Below are positions 59,384 through 64,000 of a stretch of DNA of 64,000 nt, piece by piece. The translations under genes and the position numbers were made by a program. Each line of letters begins with the position of its first letter. Within the stretch, counting starts at the first letter, position 1. Below the pieces are notes generated by a model, which saw nothing but the letters and a program-made list of their open reading frames with translations, made no database searches and was not told where the DNA came from. This stretch comes from Paralithodes platypus (taxonomy: Eukaryota; Arthropoda; Malacostraca; Decapoda; Lithodidae). The stretch spans positions 53,956,879-54,020,878 of the forward strand of contig CM064502.1 in NCBI GenBank assembly GCA_032716605.1, written 5' to 3'.

Positions 59384-59853
59384 TAACTGGGGATATAGTT
59401 AGTTTTCCTGCCCCCGCCCCCCTCCCCTCCCCCCTCATGCTTAGCCCCATTAGTTTTGAGATTGTAAGACGTTCGCCCCATTAGTTTGTCGATTCTAAGA
59501 CCTTTCGTTTCATTTCTTTATAGATATCAAGACCTTTCGTGACATTTAGGTGTCAATTTTTACCTAGCGAGCGATACCGAGCCTGTCATTTTAACACGAA
59601 TGGGTTAAATGATGTGGTAAATCGAATGGAGTAGGTTAGAAAGGTGTAGCGTTAATTTGCGTATTTTTCATTTTGTTTCTAGCTATATTTAGATGGTTTT
59701 GTGCAGTTTAAGAAGGATCTGTGGTAGTAAAAAGGGTTAAGGGAGATAGTTCGAAGCCTGTTATTTGCTGGAGATCATTTTTTAAGCTGAATAAACTCGT
59801 CTAATAGTAGCCAGAATAAAGTTAAAAAGACGTCACCGGTACAGAAAGGGTTA
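59384..59853. mobile_element. Truncated family E and family G elements
   Basis: 59384-59600 carries the left half of family E (CTTAGCCCCATTAGTTTTGA). 59640-59853 is the right part of family G ending CACCGGTACAGAAAGGGT-TAA. Confidence 0.65.
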
Positions 59854-59918
59854 ATCATTCATATCAAATGGAGTATACTGTATAATTGTGTAAAAGAACA
59901 ACTCATTTCAACCACATG

Positions 59919-60364
59919 TACAGTCGCGCTAATAAGTCATGTCTCGGCACCAAGTATGTTTTGAGCAATAATTGGTATCAGCAATATCTAAGCTTCATTT
60001 CTTCACATCGAGTGAAATATACAAACATGTTCTTACACTTACCCACCTTCTTCAACATCTGACAGACATTAACCCCTTCAGAGTCATATGACGCAGAGGT
60101 TGCCAGATTAGCAATAAGAAATAGAGTTCTCTCACCATTATAATTACCTCTCCAAAATTAGTTTTCTGCCCACAGCTAATTCAAAGACAACTGCAGAGGT
60201 TGAAGAAACTAAACTAAAGGTTTCTAAATACCCCTGATGGTAACACAGGCTTTAAAGTAACCCTAATAGGCTCAAAATCGCGTCATATGTCGGAGAGGGT
60301 TAATACAGCACAGAGCAAGCGTAACGTAATGACAGCTGAGACATGACTTATTAGCGCGACTGTA
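59919..60364. mobile_element. Family L element containing a family K element
   Basis: TA-CAGTCGCGCTAATAAGTCA at the left and the inverse GACTTATTAGCGCGACTG-TA at the right. Family K is inserted at 60069-60303. Confidence 0.85.
60069..60303. mobile_element. Family K element nested in family L
   Basis: TTAACCCCTTCAGAG to GGAGAGGGTTAA, matching 31468-31695. Removing it and one TTAA restores GACAGACATTAATACAG as seen at 503-519. Confidence 0.88.
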
Positions 60365-61686
60365 CTGTACGTAAACTTGACGTGTTATGAATAGGGCGGC
60401 ACTAATTGATTCATATCTTTCGTAAAACTCAAAATAAAAAAAAAAAAAGAGAAACCCATTTTCTCAATATATCTGGAACTACCTATGGTCAAAGTTTTAG
60501 TATTTTAACTCTAAAATTGAAAAAGTTAATGGACTTTCAAATTTGTGGCTGAAAATTTCGATTCTTTGGTCAGGGAAGGGGAATTTGGAGAATCTGACAC
60601 AAGTCCAACATAATTACAGGCTCGCTATCGCTCCCCAGGAAAAATAAATTACACCTAAATAGCACGATAGGTCTTAACATTGACAACAAAATGGAGCTAA
60701 GGGTGTCAAAATCGCCAAACTAAAGGGCGGAACGTCTAAAAAAATGAAAACCAATGGGGCTAAACATGAGGAAGAAGGGCGACCAGATAACCAAGGAGAA
60801 TATTTGGGAATTAAATTATGCGGTAAATCGATTGGTGTAGGTTAGAATGTTGTAGCGTTAATTTTGGGCGTGGTAATTTAGGGCGTTTTGGGCTGAGTCA
60901 GGCAGGAAGCCCAACTTGCCCAGAGCGCGCGGATCACCAAGTTCTTTATTATTTGTATTATTCGGTTATTATTGAATATTATTTATTTTTAAGTATTTTT
61001 GTGGAACGGAATATATTGTTGAGTGCATATTTGTGTGAAGAAACCACTCATTTCAACCATATTTACTTATAGTTCACGTTTTATTAATAAAACTGCACTA
61101 ATTTATTCATAACTTTCTTAAAATACAAAACAATCAAAATCTGAAAAACTTCATTTCTAGAAATAAATCGAACTACCTATTGTCAAAGTCTCAGCCTTGT
61201 AACTTAAAAACTACAAAAGTTACTGGACTTTCAAATTTGTGACTGAAAATTTCGATTTGTGGCTCAGGGAAGGCGTATATGGAGAATCTGACACAAGTTC
61301 AAAGTATAAGGAAAGTTTAAAATGATGCGGTAAATCCATTGGTGTAGGTTAGAATGCTGTAGCGTTATTTTGGGCGTGGCGGTTTTGGGCGACTCCGGCA
61401 ACCAGCCAGCCCTAGGACCCAATGTGCGCGCTACCGTTTTCTATACAACCCAGTTCAGTAGAGACGTTTAAATGCAACTCGGTTCTTTGTACTGTCAACA
61501 TATCCCGCACTTTGTAAATACTTCAGTTTATTAATGTCTTTATTTAATTAATTTTAAAGATCCGTACTATTGTTAATATTTCTCAGCCGCGCATTTTAGT
61601 TATTAATAGTTTTAGCGGTACTATTAAATATTTCATAGTCGAATATTCTAATCATTATTAATTATTTTTATTCTTCTCTTTTTCAG

Positions 61687-61820
61687 GATTTGAGTTGTTG
61701 CCTGTGGACTCTGCCTACGAGACTGAGAACACTGCGATATTATGGATTGCCAACACATATTATGGACTGCCAACACATATTATGGACTGCCAACACATCC
61801 GAACTTACCCACTGCCTAAG
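61687..61820 (+). other. Candidate exon of an unidentified transcript
   Basis: Strong acceptor (TTATTCTTCTCTTTTTCAG) and donor (CCTAAG|gtgagt) bound 134 bp. Two frames are open, one reading FELLPVDSAYETENTAILWI then ANTYYGLPTHIMDC. A 22-23 bp unit (ATTATGGACTGCCAACACAT) occurs three times inside. No homologue recognised; could be an untranslated or lncRNA exon. Confidence 0.35.
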
Positions 61821-61934
61821 GTGAGTTACTGCTGCATTTAATACAATACAATATATACTCTGTTCACGACAATTAGGCCAATAATGAGTTTCTTTTCACA
61901 AATTGAATGTTCAACAAGCACAAGAAATATGAAA

Positions 61935-62090
61935 GAAATAACTGTCTTGATAGCGTAATGTATGCATAGTGCGCGGAATTTCGATGTGAGTATCCTGTGT
62001 TCGAGTCCTTGGAGTTCCACATGTATTTGTTGATTTCATTAATTGAGTTTAGATGTGAAGTTGGTTGGTGTAAACAACATAATAATAGGT
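61935..62090 (+). mobile_element. tRNA-derived SINE, second copy
   Basis: GATAGCGTAATGTATGC (A-box region), GTGTTCGAGTCCTTGG (B-box), then CATGTATTTGTTGATTTCAT. Aligns through the tail with 5757-5900. Confidence 0.7.
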
Positions 62091-62344
62091 GGCGCCAGCG
62101 AACATGACAATAATGTTGACTCCTAAACTGCTTAGAACTCGAAATGAATGAAAGCAATCGGGCTGACGTTTCTATCATTTGGGAAGAGTCCACCAAGAAA
62201 TAGGTGTGTGGCTAGTTACAGCCTGGTTGCTCTAGGCCGTTTTGAGTTACAGAGAGGTGTCAGAGATCAAGGTTATTGTCAAGGTAGTTGGCGCTACCTA
62301 TAGTAATTACCATTGATAATGATATGGTATGTCTAGGAATTCTG

Positions 62345-62600
62345 ACGCAAGTTGAAAAAATGCGATTTATGGACTTAAGACCTGGGATAGAGAAAAACCG
62401 TGACAAGTTATATATAAAAAACTTTTAATTTATTGAAAAAATGCGATTTATTTACTTAAAACCTGGGATAGAGAAAAACCGTGACAAGTTATATAAAAAA
62501 TAATAATAATAATTTATTGAAAAAATGCGATTTGTGGACTTACGAATGGGGATAGAGAAAAACCGTGACAAGTTATTTAAAATAAACGTTTAATTTTAGG
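62345..62600. repeat. Three-copy tandem repeat, 80-90 bp
   Basis: TTGAAAAAATGCGATTTATG, GGGATAGAGAAAAACCGTGA and CAAGTTAT recur three times. Confidence 0.85.
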
Positions 62601-63359
62601 GTTAAATTCTGCAGTAAATCGAATGGCATAGGTTAGAAAGCTGTAGGTTAATTAGGGCGATTTTAGATGGACTTTGCACCAGGCAGCCAGAGTGCGTGGA
62701 ACACCAAGTACTTCAATATCTACATTATTCAGTTATTATTACAGTTTCTTACTTTTGTGAGTGTTCATATAAAACGGAATATATAATTGAGTGCATAATT
62801 GTGTGAATGAACAACTGCTTTCAACCACATTTACTTATAATTCACGTTTTATTAATAAAGCTGCACTAATTTATTCATAACTTTCTTAAAATAAAAAAAA
62901 TTACAAATCTGAAAAACTTCATTTCTAGAAATCAATCGAACTACCTATTGTCAAAGTCTCAGCCTTGTAACTTAAAAACTACAAAAGTTACTGGACTTTC
63001 AAATTTGTGACTGAAAATTTCAATTTGTGGCTCAGGGAAGGCGCGGTAAATCCATTGGTGTAGGTTAGAATGTTGTAGCGTTATTTTGGGTGTGGTAATT
63101 TCGGGCGTTTTAAGCGTTTTGGGGCGACTCAGGCCGCCAGCCAGCCAGCCCCAGGTAGCGCGCGCTACCGTTTTCTATACAACCCAGTTCAGTAGAGACG
63201 TTTAAATGCAACTCAGTTCTTTGTACTGTCAACATATCCTGCACTTTGTAAATACTTCAGTTTATTAATGTCTTTATTTAATTAATTTTAAAGATCCGTA
63301 CTTTTGTTAATATTTCTCAGTCGCGTATTTTACCGAGTATTAGTTCTTATTACGGTACT

Positions 63360-63430
63360 ATATTAGTATTAGTTATTATATTAGTTATTATATTAGTTAT
63401 TATATTAGTTATTATATTAGTTATTATATT
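63360..63430. repeat. Short tandem repeat TTAGTTATTATA
   Basis: TATTAGTTATTATATTAGTT repeats about five times just before the satellite. Confidence 0.85.
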
Positions 63431-63439
63431 AGTACTAGT

Positions 63440-64000
63440 ATTAGTTCTTATTACGGTACTAACATTAAGAACCGGTGCTATTAACTATTACGGTACTAAC
63501 ATTAAGAACCGGTACTATTAACTATTACGGTACTATATTAAGAACCGGTACTATTAACTATTACGGTACTATATTAAGAACCGGTACTATTAACTATTAC
63601 GGTACTAACATTAAGAACCGGTACTATTAACTATTACGGTACTATATTAAGAACCGGTACTATTAACTATTACGGTACTATATTAAGAACCGGTACTATT
63701 AACTATTACGGTACTATATTAAGAACCGGTACTATTAACTATTACGGTACTAACATTAAGAACCGGTACTATTAACTATTACGGTACTATATTAAGAACC
63801 GGTGCTATTAACTATTACGGTACTAACATTAAGAACCGGTACTATTAACTATTACGGTACTATATTAAGAACCGGTACTATTAACTATTACGGTACTAAT
63901 ATTAAGAACCGGTACTATTAACTATTACGGTACTAACATTAAGAACCGGTACTATTAACTATTACGGTACTATATTAAGAACCGGTACTATTAACTATTA
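63440..64000. repeat. 36-bp satellite array running off the window
   Basis: Unit ACTATTAACTATTACGGTAC then TATATTAAGAACCGGT, about 15 copies, with a TAACATTAAG variant interspersed. It continues past 64000, so the full size is unknown. Confidence 0.95.

Larger units (their letters stand above)
60386..63340. repeat. Diverged segmental duplication
   Basis: TTATTCATAACTTTCTTAAA, CTACCTATTGTCAAAGTCTC and TACTGGACTTTCAAATTTGTG appear near 60480, 61100-61240 and 62870-63010. The block GTTTTCTATACAACCCAGTT to CTTTATTTAATTAATTTTAA appears at 61436-61560 and 63170-63292. A reversed family E (60605-60790) is inserted in the first copy. Confidence 0.8.

Overview
This window is animal nuclear DNA and most likely comes from an arthropod, possibly a decapod crustacean. 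It has GT-AG introns, a very high load of LINEs, SINEs and foldback/TTAA elements, many minisatellites and (ATGT)n/(TAA)n tails, and no bacterial-style operons. The crustacean assignment is inference only.

One gene dominates. On the + strand from 145 to 48753, 18 exons join in phase into an open reading frame of 2219 codons plus a stop. The start lies upstream of the window. The product is recognisable as a GON4L (Gon-4-like; the fly homologue is mute) nuclear transcriptional co-regulator. In order it has the conserved RTRSKLPL / DPEYN / DRAV N-terminal block, a conserved region ending in an LLALGLQHH helix domain, a large low-complexity Ser/Thr/Asn exon carrying coding minisatellites, an acidic stretch, PAH-like helical repeats, a Cys/His cluster, and a C-terminal SANT/Myb-like domain followed by an acidic tail. 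Exons are small (99-281 bp) except two large ones (22779-25223 and 43921-45432).

The introns are almost wholly repeat-derived. The families recognised by comparison within the window are: LINE A (RT with a PHD-like Cys/His insertion), LINE B, a CR1-like LINE, LINE N (jockey-like), a SINE with an (AAC)n tail and about 13-bp target duplications (family C), several tRNA-derived SINEs, several short elements bounded by TTAA (families E, F, G, H, I, J, K, Q, S), TA-bounded Tc1/mariner/pogo-like elements, and long foldbacks. Several are nested two or three deep. Degenerate partial copies of GON4L exons lie in the introns just upstream of the authentic exons (13118-13251, 16222-16337, 30276-30332).

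From 48754 to 64000 I see no second firmly supported protein gene. The region holds more of the same elements, C-rich and CCA-rich low-complexity DNA, a diverged segmental duplication (60.4-61.6 kb against 62.6-63.3 kb), one candidate exon (61687-61820), and a 36-bp satellite array that runs off the right end.
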